Under the pieces are notes generated by a model. That model did not search any database. It was not told the DNA's origin and saw nothing but the letters and a program-made list of their open reading frames with translations. Positions 53,338-62,061 of a DNA stretch of 64,000 bases are shown in pieces; position 1 is the first letter of the stretch, and every line of letters starts with the position of its first letter. The stretch is from the NCBI GenBank assembly GCA_902362375.1, contig CABIVS010000003.1:465521-529520 (forward strand), in the 5' to 3' direction. This DNA comes from Bacteroidaceae bacterium. GTDB taxonomy: Bacteria > Bacteroidota > Bacteroidia > Bacteroidales > Bacteroidaceae. The position numbers and the translations under genes are program-made.

Positions 53338-54849
53338 ATGAAAAACAATCTGTTTTATTCGATTCTAGTGATATTGTCGGCTGGCATCTTTTCGGGGTGT
53401 AGCGATGATGAGAAAGTGGAAGCGATCATAACTCCCGCAGTCATACAGGGCACAGTGTATACATTTGATGTGGATGAGTCGGGTGTACAATGGGAAAATA
53501 ATCAGATGATCGGTGTTTCTATGCTGAAAGCCAATTCAACGGAGATCATCATGCCCTATCATAATATAAAGCATAAAGCCACTGTTTATCCTGTTGGATA
53601 TTTTTCTCCTGTTTCCACAGATGAAGTACTGTATTATCCTGAAGATGGAAGTAAAGTCGATATAGTGGCTTACTACCCGTATAAAGATAATCTAAAGGAT
53701 GACTTATACCCTTTGAATATTGCGGATCAGACAGTAGCGGATAATTTCAGCTTTGTGTATGCCAATAATAGTAAAGGATTGAATAGGGATAATAAGAAAA
53801 CAATGATGGAACTTCGTCCGGTAGTTGCAGAGTTGAATGTAGAGTTGGAAGCCGGAGATGGAGTAAAGGATGAGTATTTGGTAAATGCTACCATTAAGTT
53901 GACGGGGCTGCCTACCAAAGCGAATTTTAATCTGTTGACAGGAAGTATTCAGGATATAACAAATGTGCAGGACATTCTGCTTCCTGCGTATGAGGAAAGT
54001 GAGGGAAATGGAGCGTCCGGACGTATCTTACCGTCGACAGCCACTAATGGATATTACGTCGAAATTGTTCTTCCCGGAATGGGGGGACGAACAGAAAAGA
54101 TCAGTTTGGCGAGCTGGTTATCGGAGATTAAGAGTGGAATTCGTTATAGTGGAGTGGTTAAAGTCAGCTTGGATAAGATTGAATTTATCAGTATGGATGA
54201 AGAGCCTATTAAGGACTGGGAAGAAGATGATAATGTGATTCAAGGAAATGGCTCTAGTTTTTTGGTGAGACCTATCTCCAGTCTGTTATTGGGTGATTTG
54301 AAAGCCTCTGCTGGGAATAATCCGTTTGCTGCTAATAGTGGCATTCCTATGGATAGTTGGTTCAAAACGGTAAATGCTACATCTGTATGGTGGAATTCGA
54401 CGATACAATTAGATGAGCAATTGAATCATAATGTGTTATATCTGTCTCACACCGGAGGTACAGCCGGATGGTATCAGTCTTTTGTTGGGTATCGAATGAG
54501 TAAGGCAGAGCTAGGCGAATATATTCTGAAGTTCAGAGTAAAGGGAACCGGAAAAATTAATTGCTTTGTGAGAACGTCAACAAGCAAATGTCCATTATTG
54601 ACTGTACTTGTAGGCGGTAAATATCCGACTTACAAGGAAGTAACTGCAACATCAGAGTACGTGGAATATTCCGTCACTTATAATTTTGCGAGAATGGGAG
54701 TAAGCGGAAGAGCTTCTTATGCGGATGCTGACGCCACGGATGCTTCTGTAGCCGATTATGATGATTTCTACATTGGTTTCTATCCAACGGCTACCAATTC
54801 GAATTTCTATTTGGATCATGTATCTTTGACAAAGGTAAAAGAGAATTAA
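53338..54849 (+). CDS. Fimbrillin-like lipoprotein with carbohydrate-binding-like C-terminus
   Basis: A 503-residue surface lipoprotein from the ATG at 53338 (MKNNLFYSILVILSAGIFSG then Cys). An earlier ATG at 53296 overlaps the PL8 stop as ATGA and would add 14 residues before the signal peptide, so translational coupling may start there. Residues about 40-310 fit a Mfa-like fimbrillin fold (WENNQMIGVSMLKANST, DGSKVDIVAYYPYKDNLKDD, MMELRPVVAELNVELE). The C-terminal about 170 residues are a jelly roll resembling CBM4/9-type modules (WYQSFVGYRMSKAELGEYIL, ending FYLDHVSLTKV). It sits in the operon where a glycan-binding protein would be expected. Confidence 0.75.
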   Translation: MKNNLFYSILVILSAGIFSGCSDDEKVEAIITPAVIQGTVYTFDVDESGVQWENNQMIGVSMLKANSTEIIMPYHNIKHKATVYPVGYFSPVSTDEVLYYPEDGSKVDIVAYYPYKDNLKDDLYPLNIADQTVADNFSFVYANNSKGLNRDNKKTMMELRPVVAELNVELEAGDGVKDEYLVNATIKLTGLPTKANFNLLTGSIQDITNVQDILLPAYEESEGNGASGRILPSTATNGYYVEIVLPGMGGRTEKISLASWLSEIKSGIRYSGVVKVSLDKIEFISMDEEPIKDWEEDDNVIQGNGSSFLVRPISSLLLGDLKASAGNNPFAANSGIPMDSWFKTVNATSVWWNSTIQLDEQLNHNVLYLSHTGGTAGWYQSFVGYRMSKAELGEYILKFRVKGTGKINCFVRTSTSKCPLLTVLVGGKYPTYKEVTATSEYVEYSVTYNFARMGVSGRASYADADATDASVADYDDFYIGFYPTATNSNFYLDHVSLTKVKEN

Positions 54850-54861
54850 ACAGTGAATAAT

Positions 54862-55677
54862 ATGAAAAGATTTAATATACTATTGGTAATGTCTGCATTT
54901 ATAGGGAGTTTTACTTCTTGTAGTCAGGATGCAGAGAATGAATTGGTTCCATCTGCTAAGGTAGTCAACTTCGATGTGAATATATCAAAGACGCGAACCG
55001 TTACAGAGGGAAAAGTCACTTCTTTCGTTGAGGATGACCAGATAGGAGTTTTTGGTGTAAAACGCGGAGCATCAGAGGTGTTGAACCAGAATGTTATGTA
55101 TGCTTACACTGGCAACGGAAAGTGGCTCGCGGATAAATCAATCACTTATCCATTGGATAATTCGCCTATCAATTTTTATGCTTATTATCCTTATGGGGAT
55201 CATCCGACCACAAATTTTGATTTTACAGTTTTGTCTGATCAGTCAAAGGATAATGGTTACGCACAGAGTGATTTGTTAGTAGCTAAGAATGAAAAGGCTC
55301 TTCCGGGAGAGGGAGCTGTCAGTTTACAGTTTGGGCATATGATGGCGCAGATTGAAGTAAAACCGGCTTTGCCGGATGGTGTTACGTTGACTTCGGTTGC
55401 TCTGCTTAATGTGCTAACTGGTTCATCTGTAGATTTAATCAACCAGACTGCAACAACTAAAACCGACGCATCCGCTTCATTATCTACTATCACATTAATG
55501 AAAGCGGGAGATGTATATAGGGGAGTTCTTCCTAAACAGACTTTGGCTGGTAGAATCTTTGAATTTGTGGGAATAAATGAGGCCGGACAAAAGGTGATGT
55601 TTGATTATACATTGGAGAATGCTACTGCTCTGACTGCAAATAAGATAACTCTATTTGAAATTAACTTGCAATATTAG
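54862..55677 (+). CDS. Fimbrillin-like (Mfa-like) lipoprotein
   Basis: A 271-residue surface lipoprotein from the ATG at 54862 (MKRFNILLVMSAFIGSFTSC). Fimbrillin-family motifs are evident: VEDDQIGVFGVKRGASEVLN, YPLDNSPINFYAYYPYGDHP, LQFGHMMAQIEVKPALPDG, then a lipocalin-like C-terminal sheet. It is about half the size of the previous gene and has no extra binding domain. Both lack chaperone-usher or fimbrial neighbours, so a pilus role is unlikely; surface binding in the PUL is more likely. A terminator follows. Confidence 0.75.
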   Translation: MKRFNILLVMSAFIGSFTSCSQDAENELVPSAKVVNFDVNISKTRTVTEGKVTSFVEDDQIGVFGVKRGASEVLNQNVMYAYTGNGKWLADKSITYPLDNSPINFYAYYPYGDHPTTNFDFTVLSDQSKDNGYAQSDLLVAKNEKALPGEGAVSLQFGHMMAQIEVKPALPDGVTLTSVALLNVLTGSSVDLINQTATTKTDASASLSTITLMKAGDVYRGVLPKQTLAGRIFEFVGINEAGQKVMFDYTLENATALTANKITLFEINLQY

Positions 55678-55705
55678 TTTTCGGAGTAGATAAAAGATAA
55701 TACGG

Positions 55706-55752
55706 AATGAATCCTAAAAGCTGATTGTCCAGCTTTTAGGATTCATTTTTAT
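55706..55752 (+). terminator. Terminator of the PUL plus-strand operon
   Basis: AATGAATCCTAAAAGCTG (55706-55723) pairs with CAGCTTTTAGGATTCATT (55730-55747), 18 base pairs, 6-base loop, followed by TTTATC. The operon from GH88 to the second fimbrillin ends here. Confidence 0.85.
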
Positions 55753-55776
55753 CAGTATGTCAGCAGGATGATACAT

Positions 55777-57837
55777 TTATTTTTGTTGAACGATATTATC
55801 AATGATATTCCCAAGCTTTATTTTCGCATCCTTATCTACTTTATCTAATAAATAAGAATAGAAAACTTTAGATTGGATCATTGTGTTGACATATTCAATA
55901 TTAATCTCGGAGAGCTCTGACTCATCATTGGGACTTTCAACGAATGATTTCAACTGATTGATAGTTTCCGGTACAGTAACTTCTGACAGTATTTTCCAAT
56001 CACACATACTCATCGTTTGTTTTATATCTTTTTCGAGAGCATTAACTGTCTTTTTGAGTTGCTTGATATTTTCTTCATCGCGGTTTATAGGTCGATTAAA
56101 TTCTGCAATGAGTGCATTGATTTGATCGGTTAAAGGAATGTCGTATTGGTCTTTAAATTCTTTCACAAAGAAAATAGCATTATACAATGAATTGACTTTT
56201 TCTTTTAATGAAACATCGTCCATTACGCGGTATAATATATACTTATAAATATCATGGTCTATTTGTTTTATTTTCTCGAATAAGGAAAGTATATATGTCC
56301 GGTGCTTATCCATGGGAAGTTTGTCAATGGAGCATTTTTCTCCGAGATAAGAAATACTCTCTATTTCCAATTCTTTGTTGTAGACACTGCATAGTGTATT
56401 CCAATCGTCTGTGGCTATTGAGTATTCTTTTATTATCTCACTATTGGATAGAGAAAATGGATTTTCTGTTTCTTCGATGGTAACCAGACTTCTGTCAAAT
56501 GTAGCTATATCCCTTTGCAGAAAGGTCTGATATTCTTCGGGGATTGTGTTTTTGCGATAATACTCCTTATACCATTGCGTAAAGTCTTCGTTGGAGATAA
56601 TTTTCATTTCATCTTCCGGGGTTTGTGTGTTTTCTGCAATTTGTGCTTCTATGATTTGGGATATTTCTTCTTTATACTTGTCAGGTAATAAAGTCCAGGA
56701 AGATGATAAGTCATTTTCGGATATTTCTCCGCTCTGTATCGGTAAATGTGATATTCTGCTGCTTAATGATGGGTGGGTATCCCATACATTTTCAACAACA
56801 ATCCTCGATTCCGGATATTGTGATGGAATATCTTTGTTCATTAAGCTTTGAGAGCGGAGGGGTATTTGATTTTTATAAGTAATGAAATCTGTGATAATCT
56901 GGTGCGATTCAAAAATGTTGCTGACTTTCTTTTTCTCTTCGGAAAGGTCAGTCAGTCCGTTTCGGGTGATTTCAAAAGTAGTTCCCAAAACCTCGATTTT
57001 TCGTAATGCGGATGCAAAAACCTGGTTGCCTACATAGCTGCATGCGATGGCATCTGCGTCATATTCCATCTGCCGGGACAAACGGAAATAGGAACGGTTG
57101 ACCACTTTGTACATATTCTGTAGAATCTTTCTCACCAGATTAGTGAACCGTCTGGTTAACATTCCGAAAACGGCAAGAAGCTGAACCGGTAGCATACACC
57201 ATTTATCTACCCATTGATCCCACTTGTCTTCTTGAAAAGCAAGATTGTATAAAACAGTATTCGTAATATAAACGCTGGAACCTATTTTCATACTTTTCTG
57301 TGAGAAATGTCCGAATTCATGAGCCAGAATGCCTTTCAGTTCCGAAGTATTGGTGGAAGTGAATAATCCCAAGCCAATTTCCAGATTCTTTTTTACAGGG
57401 AAAAAGATACTCCAGAAACTTGTGTCATAAAAGACACATGCATTGACGTCCGGTGATAAATACACCTTTTTAGGCATCGGACATTGGGTTGCAGAAGCCA
57501 CCTCACGAATAGCATTGAACAATGCAGGGCACTCTGCTTCGGTAACGAGTCTTCTATTTGCATTGATATTCTGGGTTTTGGAGAATATGAACTTAACCAG
57601 ATAAATACCGAACATGACAGAAAAACCGATTCCGCCTATCATTGCTCCTATCAATATCAAAATCAGCCTGAAACTGGAGATGGCTGTAAAATGCAGAAAT
57701 CCCCAGACGGCAAACCGGTATGCTATCCATAACAGGAACACTCCCAATGCAATGAGTCCGATGTATACTAAGATAAATAAAGCTATTCTGAAAAGAACAC
57801 TAATAGAATGTTTGCGGATGACGTCTTCAGATTCCAT
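55777..57837 (-). CDS. M48-family membrane zinc metallopeptidase
   Basis: A 686-residue membrane protease. Two or three N-terminal membrane segments (about 15-40 and 55-85) precede an M48 domain with the zinc site in GILAHEFGHFSQKSM (HEFGH) and a downstream Glu helix (LSRQMEYDADAIACSYVG, with E-x-x-A/DAD motif). A further about 300 residues, mostly helical with predicted coiled coils, form the C-terminal half and are not recognisable. Relatives (HtpX-like and larger M48 proteins) act in membrane protein quality control. It converges on the PUL operon and is separated from it by the terminator at 55706. Confidence 0.88.
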   Translation of the reverse strand: MESEDVIRKHSISVLFRIALFILVYIGLIALGVFLLWIAYRFAVWGFLHFTAISSFRLILILIGAMIGGIGFSVMFGIYLVKFIFSKTQNINANRRLVTEAECPALFNAIREVASATQCPMPKKVYLSPDVNACVFYDTSFWSIFFPVKKNLEIGLGLFTSTNTSELKGILAHEFGHFSQKSMKIGSSVYITNTVLYNLAFQEDKWDQWVDKWCMLPVQLLAVFGMLTRRFTNLVRKILQNMYKVVNRSYFRLSRQMEYDADAIACSYVGNQVFASALRKIEVLGTTFEITRNGLTDLSEEKKKVSNIFESHQIITDFITYKNQIPLRSQSLMNKDIPSQYPESRIVVENVWDTHPSLSSRISHLPIQSGEISENDLSSSWTLLPDKYKEEISQIIEAQIAENTQTPEDEMKIISNEDFTQWYKEYYRKNTIPEEYQTFLQRDIATFDRSLVTIEETENPFSLSNSEIIKEYSIATDDWNTLCSVYNKELEIESISYLGEKCSIDKLPMDKHRTYILSLFEKIKQIDHDIYKYILYRVMDDVSLKEKVNSLYNAIFFVKEFKDQYDIPLTDQINALIAEFNRPINRDEENIKQLKKTVNALEKDIKQTMSMCDWKILSEVTVPETINQLKSFVESPNDESELSEINIEYVNTMIQSKVFYSYLLDKVDKDAKIKLGNIIDNIVQQK

Positions 57838-57956
57838 GATATTAGATATGAGATTGTTTTGATATACAAAAGTATCATTTAGTTTTCATATTTTCTATTA
57901 TAAATGGTGGTTTTATTTGGTAAATTTTATTTTGTATGGATATACCTGTATAAAAA

Positions 57957-58004
57957 GCACTTTCTTAATAAGCGGATGAATTGTTTTGCTTATTAGTAAA
58001 GTGC
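57957..58004 (-). terminator. Terminator of the FucI-like gene
   Basis: GCACTTT and TAATAAGC (57957-57973) pair with GCTTATTA and AAAGTGC (57988-58004), a near-perfect 17-bp stem with a two-base mismatch; minus-strand T-run TTTTTATAC follows. Confidence 0.8.
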
Positions 58005-58030
58005 CTTCTTTGAGAAATTAATAGAGAGTG

Positions 58031-59266
58031 TTATTCTGTCCGCTTACAAGCATTCGCCTGGAAAAACTCATTCAACGTATCTTCATAATTTCCATGAACC
58101 ATAATATGATGATTTCCCAACGGATTTCTCAGGAAATACTCTGCTGGAGTATTCATGCGGATGCGTATTTGTGTACGGCACATATTAATATAATTGGTAT
58201 TTTCAGTTAATGTTCCTGTAGATAAGTAATATTCATCCAGACATTCACCGCCGCATTTTATGATCGTTACATCCCCCGTCGGAAGTAACCCTTGTATGGC
58301 AATTCCTTTTTCTGTTTCAAAATGATTTCGGATAATATATCTCTCCGTTTGTTTGAGACCTACGGTGCAATGTGCCAATATCAGTTCATTAGTACGGGTA
58401 TTGATCATGGAAGGATTTGCCATAAATCCGTCTTTACCCGTAAGTGCTTTAACTGCTAATAGCGTAAATACAGACTGGAGATCTCCTTCACAACCTGCTA
58501 TTATCCCGTCATCATTCAATAAAGATAATGCCACGCATCCGGTAGTGTCGATTTGTTCAATCAGTTTAAAACAGCTTAATGTCAGTGCTTCCAGATTTTC
58601 TTCCTGACATACCTTTTTTATCGCCCGGTATAGTCGCATTGATTTGATTAAATCTTCGGGAGTCCCTTCGCGACAGGCAAGAGCTTGAGATGCTACAGCC
58701 GCGCATGACGCTCCTACCTGGTCATCTGTGATTTGTTGAAAATGATCATAAATCCGTTCCAATGGAATATCTACATATTCAATTCCCCAACGGCGCTTAG
58801 CCAGCAAGTAGTCCACGTTACTGGCCACTAACCAGGAAGAAGGACTTCCGATGACTCCGATACGTTTGCCGAATAAGGAACGTTGTGCCCAGAAATTATT
58901 ATAAAGTGTATGGATACGCAGGATAATGGCTGGTAGTTCACCGTGTAGAATCTCACTTTTCATTCCGCGTCCCCGCAGCCAGGTAGAGATTTCCAATGCA
59001 GCTGCAAGGGAGTTCTGCATGCCGTCCGCCAGTAAAATGGCAGGGCGGGGAAGGTTTTCGAAATGCTGTATGACCAGTCTTTCCACCCCGCCGGTAGCGA
59101 TGAAAATGATTTTGAAATCATCACTATTAAGCTTGTCCATATCTTGATAGTCGACCAGCTTTACAGTATAATATTTTTCAATCTCGCTTAAAATAGCTTC
59201 GTGCGAGCCTCTTAGCGAGGATTGTTTGTGAAGGATTGAGGCGAATGAGATAAGGTGTATGGTCAT
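58031..59266 (-). CDS. L-fucose/L-arabinose isomerase-fold protein
   Basis: A 411-residue cytoplasmic protein with the FucI/AraA-like layout: N-terminal Rossmann-like domain (DFKIIFIATGGVERLVIQHF), a middle domain (RIGVIGSPSSWLVASNVDYL) and a C-terminal catalytic-type domain with candidate metal ligands in IAGCEGDLQSVFTLLAVKAL (Glu and Asp) and ELILAHCTVGL (His). It is shorter than FucI (about 590) and AraA (about 500) and lacks their longer loops, so it is a distant member; the substrate is unknown. It is monocistronic, facing away from the aminotransferase gene. Confidence 0.75.
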   Translation of the reverse strand: MTIHLISFASILHKQSSLRGSHEAILSEIEKYYTVKLVDYQDMDKLNSDDFKIIFIATGGVERLVIQHFENLPRPAILLADGMQNSLAAALEISTWLRGRGMKSEILHGELPAIILRIHTLYNNFWAQRSLFGKRIGVIGSPSSWLVASNVDYLLAKRRWGIEYVDIPLERIYDHFQQITDDQVGASCAAVASQALACREGTPEDLIKSMRLYRAIKKVCQEENLEALTLSCFKLIEQIDTTGCVALSLLNDDGIIAGCEGDLQSVFTLLAVKALTGKDGFMANPSMINTRTNELILAHCTVGLKQTERYIIRNHFETEKGIAIQGLLPTGDVTIIKCGGECLDEYYLSTGTLTENTNYINMCRTQIRIRMNTPAEYFLRNPLGNHHIMVHGNYEDTLNEFFQANACKRTE

Positions 59267-59387
59267 TATGATATTGTTTTAAGTTTTCTGTATGACAAAT
59301 GTATAGCTTTCTTTTCAAATTACCATAACGATTTTAACCTTGCTAAGGTTTTTAAAGTTTTTATGTCTCTGTATTCAAATTATTGCG

Positions 59388-59396
59388 TACATTTGC
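59388..59396 (+). promoter_or_regulatory. -7 element of the aminotransferase operon
   Basis: TACATTTGC, a perfect TAnnTTTGY box 51 bases before the aminotransferase ATG. No TTTG at the usual spacing. Confidence 0.5.
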
Positions 59397-59446
59397 AGCT
59401 CCAAGTTAAATAGTAAATAGTAAATTGTAAAATAGTCAATAAAATT

Positions 59447-60646
59447 ATGCCAACCATATCCATTCGCGGAAACGAGATGCCTGCATCTCCTATCAGAAAG
59501 CTGGCTCCTTTGGCAGATGCTGCCAAGCAACGCGGAGTCCATGTGTTTCACCTGAACATCGGACAGCCTGATCTGCCCACTCCTCAGGCCGCGATTGACG
59601 CGATACGCAATATTGATCGTAAAGTACTGGAATATAGTCCCAGTGCCGGTTATCGTAGTTATCGCGAGAAATTAGTGGGATATTATGCAAAGTTTAATAT
59701 CAATCTGACTGCAGACGATATAATCATTACATCGGGAGGTTCGGAAGCCGTACTTTTTTCCTTTCTTTCTTGTCTGAATCCGGGAGATGAAATTATCGTT
59801 CCGGAACCTGCATACGCTAACTATATGGCATTTGCCATCTCTGCCGGAGCAAAGATTCGCACTATTGCTACGACCATTGAAGAAGGCTTTTCCCTTCCGA
59901 AAGTAGAGAAGTTTGAAGAACTGATTAATGAACGTACCAAAGCAATCCTGATTTGTAATCCGAATAATCCGACCGGTTATTTGTATACTCGTCGTGAAAT
60001 GAATCAGATTCGTGACTTGGTGAAGAAGTATGATTTGTTTCTTTTCTCCGATGAAGTATATCGTGAGTTTATATATACAGGATCTCCTTATATCTCTGCC
60101 TGCCATCTGGAAGGAATTGAGAATAATGTCGTACTGATTGACTCCGTATCCAAACGTTATTCAGAATGTGGTATCCGCATCGGTGCGTTGATTACCAAAA
60201 ACAAAGAAATACGTGATGCTGTCATGAAGTTCTGCCAGGCACGCCTAAGTCCTCCATTGATTGGACAGATTGCCGCAGAGGCTTCTTTAGACGCTCCGGA
60301 AGAATATTATCGTGAGACGTATGATGAATACGTTGAGCGTCGTAAATGCCTGATTGACGGTTTAAACCGTATTCCCGGTGTTTATTCACCCATTCCGATG
60401 GGAGCTTTCTATACAGTGGCCAAACTTCCGGTAGATGACTCCGATAAGTTCTGTGCGTGGTGTCTTTCTGATTTTGAGTATGAAGGTCAGACTGTATTCA
60501 TGGCTCCGGCTTCCGGTTTTTATACCACCCCGGGTTCCGGAATCAATCAGGTTCGTATTGCTTACGTATTGAAGAAAGAAGATTTAACCCGTGCACTTTT
60601 TGTCTTGCAGAAGGCTTTGGAAGTGTATCCGGGAAGAACGGAATAA
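59447..60646 (+). CDS. Class I/II PLP-dependent aminotransferase
   Basis: A 399-residue fold-type I aminotransferase of the aspartate-aminotransferase group. The cofactor lysine is in IDSVSKRYSECGIRIG; ILICNPNNPTGYLYTRREM and LFLFSDEVYREF carry the PLP-binding Asn and Asp/Tyr; the C-terminal Arg is in NQVRIAYVL. The amino acid substrate cannot be told. The permease gene follows 41 bases downstream after a repeat, probably in the same transcript. Confidence 0.9.
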   Translation: MPTISIRGNEMPASPIRKLAPLADAAKQRGVHVFHLNIGQPDLPTPQAAIDAIRNIDRKVLEYSPSAGYRSYREKLVGYYAKFNINLTADDIIITSGGSEAVLFSFLSCLNPGDEIIVPEPAYANYMAFAISAGAKIRTIATTIEEGFSLPKVEKFEELINERTKAILICNPNNPTGYLYTRREMNQIRDLVKKYDLFLFSDEVYREFIYTGSPYISACHLEGIENNVVLIDSVSKRYSECGIRIGALITKNKEIRDAVMKFCQARLSPPLIGQIAAEASLDAPEEYYRETYDEYVERRKCLIDGLNRIPGVYSPIPMGAFYTVAKLPVDDSDKFCAWCLSDFEYEGQTVFMAPASGFYTTPGSGINQVRIAYVLKKEDLTRALFVLQKALEVYPGRTE

Positions 60647-60648
60647 AT

Positions 60649-60680
60649 TTAAGTATTAAGTATCAGGTATTAAGTATTTA
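60649..60680. repeat. AAGTATTA repeat, second copy
   Basis: TTAAGTATTAAGTATCAGG followed by TATTAAGTATTTA: of a 29-base stretch, 27 bases equal the copy after mutY (12168-12196). It lacks the inverted arm of the first copy and lies between a stop codon and the next gene's TTG start. Confidence 0.65.
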
Positions 60681-60686
60681 TACAAA

Positions 60687-61931
60687 TTGTCTCTATCACT
60701 TTTCATAGCCCGGCGTATCTATCGTGAAAGCGATGGCGGAAAGCAGGTGTCACGTCCTGCGGTCCTCATTGCCATGGCGGGTATTGCTATTGGTTTGGCT
60801 GTAATGATTATTGCAGTGGCGGTAGTCATCGGGTTTAAAAGTGAAGTGAGAAATAAAGTTATAGGGTTCGGATCGCATATCCAGATTACCAATCTGGATG
60901 CGGTCAGTTCTTACGAAACTCATCCGATTGTGGTAGGAGACAGTATGATGACTGCTCTTGCTGATTATCCGGAAATAAGTCATGTACAGCGTTTTTCTAC
61001 TAAACCGGGAATGATTAAGACGGATGATGCTTTTCAGGGAATGGTATTAAAAGGCGTAGGTCCGGAATTTGACCCTCATTTTATAAAGGAATATTTGGTG
61101 GAAGGCGAGATACCTGTTTTCAGTGATTCTGTTTCTTCCAATCAGGTGCTTATTTCCAAGGCGTTGGCCACTAAGATGAAGTTGAAACTGGGAGACAAGA
61201 TATACACCTATTATATACAGGACGATATCCGTGCCCGGCGTCTGACAATTGCCGGAATTTATCAAACGAACTTTTCCGAATACGACAATCTCTTTTTATT
61301 GACGGATCTTAATCTGGTGAATCGGTTGAACGGCTGGCAACCGGAGCAGGTGACCGGTGTAGAGTTACAGGTGAAAGATTACGATAAACTGGAGGACATA
61401 ACGTATGAAATCGCAACTGATATAGATAACCGGATGGATAAACTGGGCGGTGTGTATTATGTGCGTAATATCGAACAGTTGAATCCGCAGATATTTGCTT
61501 GGCTCGACTTATTGGATTTGAATGTATGGGTCATCCTGTTTCTGATGATAGGGGTGGCCGGTTTTACTATGATTTCCGGCCTGTTGATAATCATCATCGA
61601 ACGTACCAATATGATTGGTATTTTAAAAGCATTGGGAGCCAACAATTTCACGATTCGTAGAACCTTTCTTTGGTTTGCAGTCTTTTTGATTGGTAAAGGC
61701 ATGCTTTGGGGCAATGCCATTGGTTTGGCTTTCTGTATTCTTCAGTCACAGTTCGGACTGTTTAAACTTGATCCGGAGACTTACTATGTGGATACTGTTC
61801 CGGTTTCCTTTAATGTATTACTTTTCGTTTTGATTAATCTCGGCACTTTGTTTGCATCTGTATTGATGCTGATTGGTCCTTCATTTCTGATCACTAAGAT
61901 CAATCCGGCAAGCTCCATGAGATACGAATAA
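60687..61931 (+). CDS. LolC/LolE-like ABC transporter permease
   Basis: A 414-residue inner-membrane permease of the MacB/LolC/LolE type; TTG start at 60687. The topology is typical: one membrane segment near the N-terminus (about 25-50, VLIAMAGIAIGLAVMIIAVA), a periplasmic MacB-core-like domain (about 55-265) and three segments in the last 145 residues (VILFLMIGVAGFTMISGLLI and two more), ending in NPASSMRYE. It belongs with a separate ATPase not present nearby. Lipoprotein sorting to the outer membrane or export is its likely role. Confidence 0.88.
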   Translation: MSLSLFIARRIYRESDGGKQVSRPAVLIAMAGIAIGLAVMIIAVAVVIGFKSEVRNKVIGFGSHIQITNLDAVSSYETHPIVVGDSMMTALADYPEISHVQRFSTKPGMIKTDDAFQGMVLKGVGPEFDPHFIKEYLVEGEIPVFSDSVSSNQVLISKALATKMKLKLGDKIYTYYIQDDIRARRLTIAGIYQTNFSEYDNLFLLTDLNLVNRLNGWQPEQVTGVELQVKDYDKLEDITYEIATDIDNRMDKLGGVYYVRNIEQLNPQIFAWLDLLDLNVWVILFLMIGVAGFTMISGLLIIIIERTNMIGILKALGANNFTIRRTFLWFAVFLIGKGMLWGNAIGLAFCILQSQFGLFKLDPETYYVDTVPVSFNVLLFVLINLGTLFASVLMLIGPSFLITKINPASSMRYE

Positions 61932-62006
61932 TCCTCTTTTTTCCTATCTGATTTTTACTGCAAAAATAATTTGGTCCATTGCGTGATGTGGAGTGAATAA
62001 TATGTC

Positions 62007-62015
62007 TATATTTGC
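62007..62015 (+). promoter_or_regulatory. -7 element of the RimK-like gene
   Basis: TATATTTGC, a perfect TAnnTTTGY box 46 bases before the ATG at 62062. A TTG lies 25 bases upstream, slightly far for -33. Confidence 0.5.
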
Positions 62016-62061
62016 GCCCAATTTACTTAATATCCTCTTGTAGGTTTAATTTTTAACCATT

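Noticed and set aside
53296..54849. Pilus operon at the end of the PUL
   Set aside because: The fimbrillin-like genes lack anchor, tip or assembly partners and are in line with SusC/D and PL8, so a PUL surface role fits better.
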